A stretch of 52,231 nt of DNA from CAZISM01 sp964541895 (GTDB lineage: Bacteria; Zhuqueibacterota; Zhuqueibacteria; Residuimicrobiales; Residuimicrobiaceae): assembly GCA_964541895.1 (NCBI GenBank), contig CAZISM010000029.1, positions 1 to 52,231 on the forward strand, read 5' to 3'. Shown here one piece after another: positions 24,216 through 32,533 of this stretch; within the stretch, counting starts at the first letter, position 1, and each line of letters begins with the position of its first letter. The notes under the pieces were generated by a model. The model did no database searches and was not told the origin of the DNA. It saw only the letters and a list, made by a program, of their open reading frames with translations. The position numbers and the translations under genes were made by a program.

Positions 24216-25373
24216 ATGCCGAAAATAATACTCGCACCGGATTCTTTCAAAGGCAGCGCGGCTGCGGCGGAGCTGTGCGCCGCCATGGCGCACGCCGTAC
24301 GTCGCGTTTTGCCGGACGCCCGGGTGGAGCAGATCCCGATGGCGGATGGCGGCGAAGGAACCGTGGCCGCGCTGGTGGCGGCCACCGGCGGCCGGCTCTG
24401 CCACGCCGACGTCGTCGGACCGCTGGGAGAACCGGTATCTGCAACCTGGGGCATGCTCGGTGACGGTGAAACAGCCGTTATCGAAATGGCAGCCGCATCG
24501 GGTTTGCCGCTGGTTCCTGCTGACCGGCGAAATCCGCTCTACACCACCACCTATGGCACGGGACAGCTGGTGCGCCAGGCTCTGGAGAGCGGCGCTCGCA
24601 AGCTGATCGTCGGCATCGGCGGTTCGGCGACAACGGATTGCGGCACCGGCATGGCCCAAGCCCTGGGGATCCGCTTTTTCGACAGGCACGGCAAGGAAAT
24701 CCTTGCACACATGAACGGCGATCTGCTGGCCAGGGTGAGCCGGATCGATATGGAGCAACGGCTGCCGCAGCTGCAGACGGCGGAGATCACCGTCGCCTGC
24801 GATGTCGACAATCCGCTGCTGGGGCCGCGCGGTGCCGTATATGTCTATTCGCCGCAAAAGGGGGCAGGCCCGGCGCAACGGACCATCCTGGAACGGAACA
24901 TGGCGCACATCATCGACGTTATTGAAGAAACGGCCGCCAAGTCCGTTCGCCACAGCGCCGGTGCCGGCGCGGCCGGCGGTCTTGGAGCGGGCTTGCTCGC
25001 CTTCACCCCGGCGCGCCTCGCGCCCGGGATCGATCTGGTGCTGGGCGCCAGCCGGTTCAAGGAACGGCTGCAGGGCGCGGATCTGGTCGTTACCGGCGAA
25101 GGCCAGGTGGATGAGCAGACAGCGTTCGGCAAGACCGTCAAAGGAATTTTACAAACCACTCAGCCGTTTCATATACCGGTATGGATCCTCGCCGGTCGTC
25201 GATCCGGCGATTTAAGCTCTTTATATGACGCAGGAGCTACAGCGGTTTTTTCCATCTGTCCGGGCCCTGTCACGCTGGACGAAGCCATGCGCAATGTGCT
25301 GCCCTTTGTGGAACAGACACTGGAAAACCTTTTACGGGTCTGGCATAACAGGCCAAATCACGAGGTGTTATGA
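24216..25373 (+). CDS. Glycerate kinase (GarK/GlxK class)
   Basis: Phosphorylates D-glycerate with ATP, feeding glycolysis from glyoxylate or sugar-acid breakdown. 385 aa, the type 1 glycerate kinase length. The family opening PKIILAPDSFKGSAAAAELC is followed by IPMADGGEGTV, IGGSATTDCGTGMAQALG, GAGAAGGLGAGL and VTGEGQVDEQTAFGKT. Members usually make 2-phosphoglycerate, but product position cannot be told from the sequence. It overlaps the start of the next gene by 4 bp (ATGA at 25370-25373), so it is co-transcribed with a secreted protein, an odd metabolic pairing. Confidence 0.93.
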   Translation: MPKIILAPDSFKGSAAAAELCAAMAHAVRRVLPDARVEQIPMADGGEGTVAALVAATGGRLCHADVVGPLGEPVSATWGMLGDGETAVIEMAAASGLPLVPADRRNPLYTTTYGTGQLVRQALESGARKLIVGIGGSATTDCGTGMAQALGIRFFDRHGKEILAHMNGDLLARVSRIDMEQRLPQLQTAEITVACDVDNPLLGPRGAVYVYSPQKGAGPAQRTILERNMAHIIDVIEETAAKSVRHSAGAGAAGGLGAGLLAFTPARLAPGIDLVLGASRFKERLQGADLVVTGEGQVDEQTAFGKTVKGILQTTQPFHIPVWILAGRRSGDLSSLYDAGATAVFSICPGPVTLDEAMRNVLPFVEQTLENLLRVWHNRPNHEVL

Positions 25374-28300
25374 AACTACATCCGGTTATTGCCATTACAG
25401 GCTTGCTCTGCTTTTATGGCCTCCCGGCCATGGGAACTCTTGCCATGGCCGCGGAAGCGTTTGAGCAACGCTGCGGATACAGCCATATCATCGCCCACGA
25501 AACCGAAGCCGTGCGCAATACACAACAGCGCCATCCTGAATGGGGCGACGAACTGCTAAAACAGACCCAGGTCGCCTACAACGTCGGCGATACGCTGAGC
25601 TTTTATACCTATAACTATCAAACCAATGCCTACGACAAGACGCCGGCGCTGTGCCGTTACAAATCCGCCAAGACCTATATATTCGTCGGACTCAAAGAGT
25701 GGAACAACGAACAGGTCAACGATGCCAACGTCAGCAGTTTTTATCAGGCCTTTGAAGTGTCCACGCCGGCCACTTCGCTCAACCCGAACAACGGCATTCG
25801 CAAAATTCTCGAAGACACCTTTGGTCCGGCTCCCAACAAATCCGGCGATGGCTATATCTATATTCTGATCTATGATATTCAGGAAGGCGGCAACTCCTCC
25901 TCCTATGTGGCGGGCTATTTTATGCCCAACGACCAGCGGGACGTGCTCTATTCAAACCGCAAGGATGTTCTGTACGTGGACTGCAATCCCGGCAATCCCT
26001 CCGGCTCCGGCGTGTTAAGTGTGGTGGCACACGAATTCCAGCACCTGCTGCACTATGGCAACGATCGTGATGAGGACAGCAACGGCGGCACCTGGGTCAA
26101 CGAAGGCTGCAGCGAATACGCCTCGGTTCTTTGCGGCTACCGCTTGCGCAGCCCTTCCAAGTTTCTGCGCAATCCGGATCGGTCGCTGCTGCTGTTCGAT
26201 TACTCGGACGATTCGCTGATCGATTATGAAAAAGTGGCCCTTTGGACCTATTACCTCGGCGAAAAATTCGGCCCGGGCCTGGTGGGACAAATTGCCCGTG
26301 AACCGCAAAACAGCGTCGACGGCGTGCGCGCCGCTTTGAGCAACAAGGGCATCAGCCTGACGGTGGAAGATATCTATAGCAACTTTATGATCGCCAATTT
26401 TGTAAACGATCTCACCCTCGATGCCGGCCAGTACTATGGATATAAAAACATCACGCTCGCCGCCACGCCGCCGTCGGTGGAATATAAAGGCTATCCGGTC
26501 AACACCAAAGTCAAAGAGCTGGCATCCTTTGCCGCTTATTATATCATGTTTAGCGGACAGGACAGCACCGCCCTGCTGACGTTTGCCGGCAGCGCCGGCA
26601 ACACATCCCGCGCGGTGATGATTTCGCTGGGCGCAAACAAAAAAGTCGAAACGCTCGCTCGCGATGCCCAGGGTCAGTCCACGACAAGCCTGAGCGCCAT
26701 CGGCAAAACAGCCAGCCGGCTGGTGCTGCTGCCGCTCAGCTTTGCGGGCACCAGTTTCATGTACTATTCCGTCAGCACGAGCATCGAGGATTTTTCTCCC
26801 CCCATTCTCACCGCCGGCCCGCGCGAATCCCGGCCCGGCAGCCACAGCATAACGATTTTTTGGGAAACCGACGAGCTTTCCAACGGCGTGGTCCAGTATG
26901 GCCAGACCGCTCAGTATGGTTCCACGATGCAGGATACCATGATGGCCACCTCGCATCGCGTCTCGCTGACCGGATTAAAAGCAAACACCGTGTACCATTA
27001 CCGTGTCGGCTCTACGGACGGCAAGAACAACGGCCCGAGCTACAGCGCAGATTTCACCTTCACCACCGACCAGGAATCACAGGTCGCCGTGACCACCCTG
27101 CAACAGGCCCATGCCTATGGCTATGCCGGGCGATCGCTTGTACACGACGCGCTCGACCGGGTGCATGTGCTCTATCATGAGGTCAAAGCCGACAATCGCT
27201 TCATCTATCATCGCCGCAGCAGCGATCAGGGCAAAACCTGGTCCGATCCGGTGCAGGTGGACGCCTCGCTGATTTCCGGCGGCATGCCCTCGGTGGCTAT
27301 CGATTCCCTGGATCGGTTGCACATCTGCTGGCATGCCAAACACTCCGCCAGCGGCATGTACGGCATTTTTTACAGCCGGTCCGACGATGGTGGCGACACC
27401 TGGCAACCGCCGGTTGAGGTCAGCGTCCTCAATCCGGGACTGAACCGGCTCTATGCGGCCATCGCTATAGATGCCGCCAACAATCCGCACATAGTCTGGA
27501 ACAGCGCCTTGTACGATGATCGCTATCGCGGCGATGTCTATCACGCCCGCTCCAAAAGCGGCGGCGATACCTGGGAGATCGATCAAAAAATCGGCGACAC
27601 CTCGCTGCACAACGCTTTTGTCGCTACCATAGATTTTGATCACAAGGGCAGAGCCCATGTCACCTTTGCCGACGGCCTGTTCAACTCGGGCACCGAGAAC
27701 GCCTACCATGTCTGGTCGGATGACTATGCCACCTGGAGCACCCCTTTGAACGTGAGCCAGTCGGGCTACCTGTATGACGGCTTTATCGCCATGGTGGTGG
27801 ATTCCACCGGTACGGTTCATGCCGCCTATGCGGACAACTATACCCCCGGCGATATCCGCATCATGTACACCCGACTCGCAGCCGGCGCATGGTCGGAACC
27901 GCAGCCGGCGGCCTCTTCCCTTTACGGCCTCGGCGGTTATGTCTATCGGCCCAGCATCAGCTGTGACGACGCCGGCACGTTGCTGATCACCTACGGAGAA
28001 TCCGCTGCCACTGAAACGGTCGCCAAAGCACGACCCAAACCTGCGGAGGACATCGATCCGCGGCAGTGGCGGATTCAACAGGCCGTGGCCGGCGGCGATG
28101 TCTTTGTGGCGATGAAACAGAAGGAGGCCTGGCTGCCCGGGGTCAATTTGTCCGCCGATGGAGAAGACTCGGACTATCCGGAGATGCCGCGCCGGCAAAA
28201 AAACCGGTACGCGCTGGTGTTGTATATGAAAATCCTCAGCGAAACCAGCAACCAGGTCAATCTGGTTTCCTATGGGTATGCCGCCCCGGCGGGATCGGCC

Positions 28301-29605
28301 ATGCCCTCGCGGATCGTGCAACGGACACCGCTTGCCGATGCGGTCGACGTACCCTACTTTAGCTCGCTGCCGATCTGGGCTGATTTCGATCAACGTCTCG
28401 TCAGTGATTCGCTGATCCCGGAGAACGTCATCGTCAGCGGCAGCAAGAGCGGCAGCATCATCTCCACCATTCTGTTCGAAGAGTCTCAAAAGCGGCTCAA
28501 ACTTGTGCTGCAGCAGAATCTGCAGCCGGAAGAAGAGGTCACCATCCGTCTGCGCGCCACCATCACCAATGAGTATGACGTTGGCCTGGACGGCAACGAC
28601 AACGGCCTGGCCGAAGGATCGCCGCTGGACGATGTGGTGTGGATGTTCCGCACCCAGGCTCCGGATCAGACCCCGCCGCTGCTCTCCATCGGCCTGGCGC
28701 AGAATCCCATATTGAGCCGCTATCTGGATGTATACATTTTCAGCAAAGAAGAATTGTCGGCACCGCCCTCTCTCCTCAGCGGTTCGGCTTCGATTAAAAC
28801 GGTGCGCATGAATGCAACCAGCCCGCTCTATAAAGGCGATTATCGCATCACCGGCAGCGGCACCGTTCAATTGACCGCCAGCGGAACCGACCTGGCCGGC
28901 AACACGGGGCAGGCCAACCGGACGCTGGTGGCACAGCTGATCCGGGTTGACAGCGGCGGACGGTTGTCCTCGGAAGAAGCCGGTGTCACGGTGATGGTGC
29001 CGGCCGGAGCCTTTGCAGCGGACGAATATGTTACACTCTGGAAAAACATCAGCCAGGAACAGACGCACAGCCCGTCGCTGCCAAAGCAAAGCCAGGCGTC
29101 GGAAGGTTTCACCCTTTGTTCCCCGGACGCTGCGCCGCAGAAACCGTTTCTCATCGCCATGCGGGCGCCGCAGGATGAAAGCGAAGCGCTCGCCATCCAG
29201 CATCTGGATTCGCAGGGACGTTGGCTTGATCTCGCCACGATGCGCGCAGGTGATGTCTACCAGGCGGAAAGCAGGAACAGCGGCGTCTTCCGGCTGGCCA
29301 AAGCGAACCAGCAGCCCGGCGCCTTTGTTCTGGAGCAAAACTATCCCAACCCCTTCACCGCCGGCGCGGCCATGACCTCGCTCCGTTTTCAATTGCCGTC
29401 GCGGCAGTTTGTGGAGGTGGCGGTTTACAATGTGCTGGGAGAGAAAATAACCACTCTGCACCGTGCAGAGACGGCTGCCGGCCGCCATATTCTGAACTGG
29501 GACGGCCGCGACCGCAGTAACAGGCCGGTGGCGGCGGGCATCTATTTTTGCCGTCTCACATCAGCCTCGTCCGTGCTGACCAAAAAACTGATCATTTTGC
29601 GTTGA
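25370..29605 (+). CDS. Secreted multidomain metallopeptidase-like protein with T9SS-type C-terminal domain
   Basis: 1411 aa. A hydrophobic signal region lies at 1-28. A gluzincin-like zinc site follows: HEFQH (221-225) and WVNEGCSEY (242-250) with Glu245 or Glu249 as third ligand, resembling the hyicolysin (M30) arrangement. A fibronectin III domain of the purple-acid-phosphatase N-terminal kind lies at about 477-566. Next is a sialidase-like beta-propeller with BNR (Asp-box) repeats SSDQGKTW (617-624), SDDGGDTW (671-678) and SKSGGDTW (728-735). A Big_5-like domain comes next, then a bacterial Ig-like region. The C-terminal sorting domain starts at residue 1319 with NYPNPF at 1324-1329 and ends KKLIILR, as in type IX secretion cargo. 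GAGGTG precedes the ATG, which overlaps the glycerate kinase stop. It probably acts at the cell surface as a protease or adhesin; the substrate is unknown. Confidence 0.88.
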   Translation: MKLHPVIAITGLLCFYGLPAMGTLAMAAEAFEQRCGYSHIIAHETEAVRNTQQRHPEWGDELLKQTQVAYNVGDTLSFYTYNYQTNAYDKTPALCRYKSAKTYIFVGLKEWNNEQVNDANVSSFYQAFEVSTPATSLNPNNGIRKILEDTFGPAPNKSGDGYIYILIYDIQEGGNSSSYVAGYFMPNDQRDVLYSNRKDVLYVDCNPGNPSGSGVLSVVAHEFQHLLHYGNDRDEDSNGGTWVNEGCSEYASVLCGYRLRSPSKFLRNPDRSLLLFDYSDDSLIDYEKVALWTYYLGEKFGPGLVGQIAREPQNSVDGVRAALSNKGISLTVEDIYSNFMIANFVNDLTLDAGQYYGYKNITLAATPPSVEYKGYPVNTKVKELASFAAYYIMFSGQDSTALLTFAGSAGNTSRAVMISLGANKKVETLARDAQGQSTTSLSAIGKTASRLVLLPLSFAGTSFMYYSVSTSIEDFSPPILTAGPRESRPGSHSITIFWETDELSNGVVQYGQTAQYGSTMQDTMMATSHRVSLTGLKANTVYHYRVGSTDGKNNGPSYSADFTFTTDQESQVAVTTLQQAHAYGYAGRSLVHDALDRVHVLYHEVKADNRFIYHRRSSDQGKTWSDPVQVDASLISGGMPSVAIDSLDRLHICWHAKHSASGMYGIFYSRSDDGGDTWQPPVEVSVLNPGLNRLYAAIAIDAANNPHIVWNSALYDDRYRGDVYHARSKSGGDTWEIDQKIGDTSLHNAFVATIDFDHKGRAHVTFADGLFNSGTENAYHVWSDDYATWSTPLNVSQSGYLYDGFIAMVVDSTGTVHAAYADNYTPGDIRIMYTRLAAGAWSEPQPAASSLYGLGGYVYRPSISCDDAGTLLITYGESAATETVAKARPKPAEDIDPRQWRIQQAVAGGDVFVAMKQKEAWLPGVNLSADGEDSDYPEMPRRQKNRYALVLYMKILSETSNQVNLVSYGYAAPAGSAMPSRIVQRTPLADAVDVPYFSSLPIWADFDQRLVSDSLIPENVIVSGSKSGSIISTILFEESQKRLKLVLQQNLQPEEEVTIRLRATITNEYDVGLDGNDNGLAEGSPLDDVVWMFRTQAPDQTPPLLSIGLAQNPILSRYLDVYIFSKEELSAPPSLLSGSASIKTVRMNATSPLYKGDYRITGSGTVQLTASGTDLAGNTGQANRTLVAQLIRVDSGGRLSSEEAGVTVMVPAGAFAADEYVTLWKNISQEQTHSPSLPKQSQASEGFTLCSPDAAPQKPFLIAMRAPQDESEALAIQHLDSQGRWLDLATMRAGDVYQAESRNSGVFRLAKANQQPGAFVLEQNYPNPFTAGAAMTSLRFQLPSRQFVEVAVYNVLGEKITTLHRAETAAGRHILNWDGRDRSNRPVAAGIYFCRLTSASSVLTKKLIILR

Positions 29606-29613
29606 GGACCTTC

Positions 29614-30504
29614 ATGAAAAAAGTACTCGTTCTCTTCCTAAGCGCCCTGCTCTTTTCATGCGGGAAAGAGTCAACGGCACCGAAAAAAATTCCTCAAATC
29701 ATTGTGGCCCCGCGGGTCAGCAATATTCAGCAAACGACCGCCGATATCACGTGGGAGACCGACATCTCCGCCAATTCCGTCGTACGCTATGGCGAAAAAT
29801 CCGGAACCCTGGATTATACGGTTCGCAATGATAACCAGGACACGCAACATCTGGTCCGCCTCGGTAATATGAAATCCAACACCCAATATTTTTATATTGT
29901 CGAATCCGGCAACAAGGATGGCGCCTCCACCTCAGCCGAGTTCACCTTTGGCACCCTGCCGAGCCTGGATCAGTTGTTCGGCCTGGCCTGGGGGGCTTTT
30001 AAACAAAAACAGTACAGCACGGCCATCTCCTACTTTGGGCAGATTCTCCGCGACAATGCAAGGAACCTGTCCGCCATGACCGGATTGGGTTGGTGCTATG
30101 CCAGTTCGAACGTGGACACCCTCAGCCGCAGCTTGTACTATTTCGATCTGGCCCTGAGCGTGCAGGCTGACTATAACGACGCCCTGGCAGGAAGAGGACT
30201 GGTCTATCTGGCGCTAAAGGCATATAACAAAGCCATCGACGACCTGGAAAAGGTGGTGCGCAGCAACAAGGGCTATGTGTTTGCCTATAACCAGGACGTC
30301 GATAGTCGCGATTTAAGACTGGCGCTGGCCATGGCCTATTTTTACAAACAGGATTATCCCAATTGTCTTGCGCACATAAATATTCTCTTGCCAGGATACA
30401 GCCTGAATCCGGACCAAGCCGCCACCTGGGTGATTGACGGCACCACCTATGGTTCGTATGCGGAAGCGGTGCTGACGCTGATCGAAAAAATCCGTCGCGG
30501 CTAG
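29614..30504 (+). CDS. Fn3-TPR lipoprotein
   Basis: 296-residue lipoprotein: MKKVLVLFLSALLFSCGKES with Cys16 as the lipidated residue (LLFSC lipobox). Residues about 34-115 are a fibronectin III domain clearly related to the one in the upstream protein (shared pattern of WETD, VVxYG, HxVxL, NTxYxY, AxFTFxT). From about residue 120 there are three or four TPR-like repeats (AISYFGQILRDNARNLSAM, SLYYFDLALSVQADYNDALA, AIDDLEKVV). The start at 29614 has GAGG overlapping the stop of the upstream gene. It is likely a surface or periplasmic partner of the large secreted protein; TPRs suggest a scaffolding role. No enzyme motif is seen. Confidence 0.85.
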   Translation: MKKVLVLFLSALLFSCGKESTAPKKIPQIIVAPRVSNIQQTTADITWETDISANSVVRYGEKSGTLDYTVRNDNQDTQHLVRLGNMKSNTQYFYIVESGNKDGASTSAEFTFGTLPSLDQLFGLAWGAFKQKQYSTAISYFGQILRDNARNLSAMTGLGWCYASSNVDTLSRSLYYFDLALSVQADYNDALAGRGLVYLALKAYNKAIDDLEKVVRSNKGYVFAYNQDVDSRDLRLALAMAYFYKQDYPNCLAHINILLPGYSLNPDQAATWVIDGTTYGSYAEAVLTLIEKIRRG

Positions 30505-30529
30505 CTGTTCATCAATGGGAAGGAGTGAG

Positions 30530-31303
30530 ATGCAGAGCAAACAGGAAATTGTCAAAAACTGGCTGCCGCGCTATACCGGCACGGCGGTCGAGGATTTCGG
30601 CAAGTATGTGCTGCTGGTAAATTTCAGCAATTATGTGCGCATGTTTGCCGAGTGGCACAACGTGCCGGTGCGGGGGCAGGATCGCCCCATGATCAACGCC
30701 ACCGCCGACGATATTTCGATCATCAACTTTGGCATCGGCAGCGCCAATGCGGCTCTCATCATGGATCTGTTCGTGGCCCTGGCACCGAACGCGTGCCTCT
30801 TTTTGGGCAAATGCGGCGGCTTGAAGAAAAAAAACGCCATCGGCGATCTGATCCTTCCCATCGCCGCCATTCGTGGTGAAGGAACCTCCAACGACTATTT
30901 CCCCCCGGAAGTGCCGGCGCTGCCGGCGTTCAGCCTGCAAAAAGCGGTTTCAACCACCATCCGCAATCACCAGCTGGATTACTGGACCGGAACGGTCTAT
31001 ACCACGAATCGGCGGGTGTGGGAACACGATGAAGAGTTCAAGAGCTACTTGCGCCGCATCCGCTGCATGGCGATCGACATGGAAACCGCCACCATCTTTA
31101 CCACGGGATTTTACAACCAGATTCCCACCGGCGCCCTGCTGCTGGTCTCGGATCAACCCATGATACCGGAGGGCATCAAAACCGAAGAGAGCGATAAAAA
31201 AGTCACGACCTCGTTCGTGGAGGAACACCTGCGCATCGGCATCGATTCGCTCAACGAGCTGATCAACAACGGCCTTACCGTCAAGCATCTGCGATTCGAG
31301 TGA
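30530..31303 (+). CDS. amn: AMP nucleosidase, short form
   Basis: Hydrolyses AMP to adenine and ribose 5-phosphate. Phosphorylase/nucleosidase superfamily, 257 aa from the ATG at 30530 (AAGGAG just upstream; the frame extends to 30515 without a better site). Family marks are IINFGIGSANAALIMDL, CLFLGKCGGLKKKNAIGDLI, and the ribose-binding CMAIDMETATIFTTGF with Glu and Asp. The short form lacks the N-terminal regulatory domain of the E. coli enzyme and is the form seen in Bacteroidetes. It follows the lipoprotein by 25 bp and is convergent with the isomerase-like gene. Confidence 0.9.
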   Translation: MQSKQEIVKNWLPRYTGTAVEDFGKYVLLVNFSNYVRMFAEWHNVPVRGQDRPMINATADDISIINFGIGSANAALIMDLFVALAPNACLFLGKCGGLKKKNAIGDLILPIAAIRGEGTSNDYFPPEVPALPAFSLQKAVSTTIRNHQLDYWTGTVYTTNRRVWEHDEEFKSYLRRIRCMAIDMETATIFTTGFYNQIPTGALLLVSDQPMIPEGIKTEESDKKVTTSFVEEHLRIGIDSLNELINNGLTVKHLRFE

Positions 31304-31419
31304 GCCGGGCCGACCCGCCGCGGCATGGCGAGCCGGCGACCTCAAACGATCCATGCTTGTACGGCAGGCAGAGCGGATGGAAACACGGTGCATCCTTGTA
31401 TCAACACCCGCGCGCGTCT

Positions 31420-32352
31420 TTAAATGCGTATGTGCAGCGAATCCGCCACCTGCCGTACATGGCGACCGGCCATGTCATACTCTTCTTCTGATTTCAAATG
31501 TTCCAGCATGAGCGGCACATCCGGCCATTGCGACAACTCGCGCAGGAACGTGGCGTAATCCAAGCCACCCAGTCCGGGACGCACTTCATCGAGATGGGTG
31601 GTCAGTTTGGGCTGCAACAGGATGTCTTTGGCATGGCACGATTTGATGAACGGTCCCAGCTGGCGGAAAAATTCTCTGATCAACGCGGCGTTGCCATAGT
31701 ACCGCTGCGGCGAACAGATCAGATTGACCGGATCAAAATGCACGGCAAACGCCGGCCGTTCCACCGCTTTCAGCAGCCGCACGTAACTCTCCACAGAATC
31801 CGGAAAAGCCCAGGGCATGGTCTCGAGCGTAAAAAAAGTCCGTTTTGGTTTGACCTGATCGATGATGGCGCGTGTGACCGAAACGATCATCTCGAACGTT
31901 TCATTGCTGAAATTCAGCGGATGCGGACCGTCCCACTGTTCGCCGCGGCTGCCGCTGATGTTCACACAGCATTTCGCGCCGATCCGTTCGGCCAGATCCA
32001 GCTGCTGGCCGCATTTGCTGATGGCCTTTTTTCTCTCTGTTTCATTGGAGCTCAGGGGATTGCTCCACGCCCCCACTTCGGCGATGAGCAGATCCGCTGC
32101 CTGCGCCGCTTTGGCGTACGCCTGCACCAGAACATCGGGATCCGAACCCTGCAGCGGACAATAGGCTGCGCTGTAATCCTTGTCCTGGTGGGCTTGCACC
32201 CAATCCTCCGGCGATCGCGCGGGCAGCTGGACCGGCCCACCCAGCCGGATCCGCTTCAGCGGGTCGAGCTGATTTCGATATTTGCCGACCACCATGACTG
32301 CCACGCCGCCGAGGATGTATTTGAATGACGAACGACGAGTCATTTCCGACAT
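31420..32352 (-). CDS. Sugar phosphate isomerase/epimerase-like TIM barrel, probably Tat-exported
   Basis: 310-residue xylose isomerase-like TIM barrel. The four metal ligands are present: Glu177 in FFTLETMPWAF, Asp207 in AVHFDPVNL, His240 in KSCHAKDI and Glu284 in LMLEHLKSEEEY. The N-terminus MSEMTRRSSFKYILGGVAVM has a twin-arginine and a hydrophobic stretch, so it looks exported or membrane-anchored by Tat. Candidate starts are ATG 32352, with a strong GGAGGAGGTGGAG upstream, and ATG 32343. If the assembly gap is collapsed, the second ATG forms an ATGA overlap with the stop of the radical SAM gene. A reading frame that runs on through the N gap is an artefact. Substrate unknown. Confidence 0.88.
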   Translation of the reverse strand: MSEMTRRSSFKYILGGVAVMVVGKYRNQLDPLKRIRLGGPVQLPARSPEDWVQAHQDKDYSAAYCPLQGSDPDVLVQAYAKAAQAADLLIAEVGAWSNPLSSNETERKKAISKCGQQLDLAERIGAKCCVNISGSRGEQWDGPHPLNFSNETFEMIVSVTRAIIDQVKPKRTFFTLETMPWAFPDSVESYVRLLKAVERPAFAVHFDPVNLICSPQRYYGNAALIREFFRQLGPFIKSCHAKDILLQPKLTTHLDEVRPGLGGLDYATFLRELSQWPDVPLMLEHLKSEEEYDMAGRHVRQVADSLHIRI

Positions 32353-32533
32353 ACTTGCTCCACCTCCTCCCCTGTTGANNNNNNNNNNNNNNNNNNNNNN
32401 NNNNNNNNNNNNNNNNNNNNNNNNNNNNNNNNNNNNNNNNNNNNNNNNNNNNNNNNNNNNNNNNNNNNNNNNNNNNNNAATGACGAACGACGAGTCATTT
32501 CCGACATACTTGCTCCACCTCCTCCCCTGTTGA
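32324..32533. repeat. 55-bp exact duplication flanking the gap (assembly artefact)
   Basis: Bases 32324-32378 are identical to 32479-32533, and the copies border the 100-N run directly on each side. The copy spans the end of the radical SAM gene and the start of the isomerase-like gene. Two contigs sharing a 55-base end, joined by a scaffolder without merging, would give exactly this; the true sequence is probably one copy and no gap. Confidence 0.93.
32379..32478. other. Assembly gap, 100 N
   Basis: A run of exactly 100 unknown bases, the conventional size for a gap of unknown length. Given the identical 55-bp flanks, the real gap is likely negative (an overlap) and no sequence is missing. 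Confidence 0.97.

Noticed and set aside
27077..29488. An 803-codon open frame on the minus strand opposite the large secreted protein
   Set aside because: It mirrors a GC-rich coding frame; its translation is low-complexity in Arg/Gly/His/Ala, shows no domain, and the plus-strand protein has clear domains throughout.
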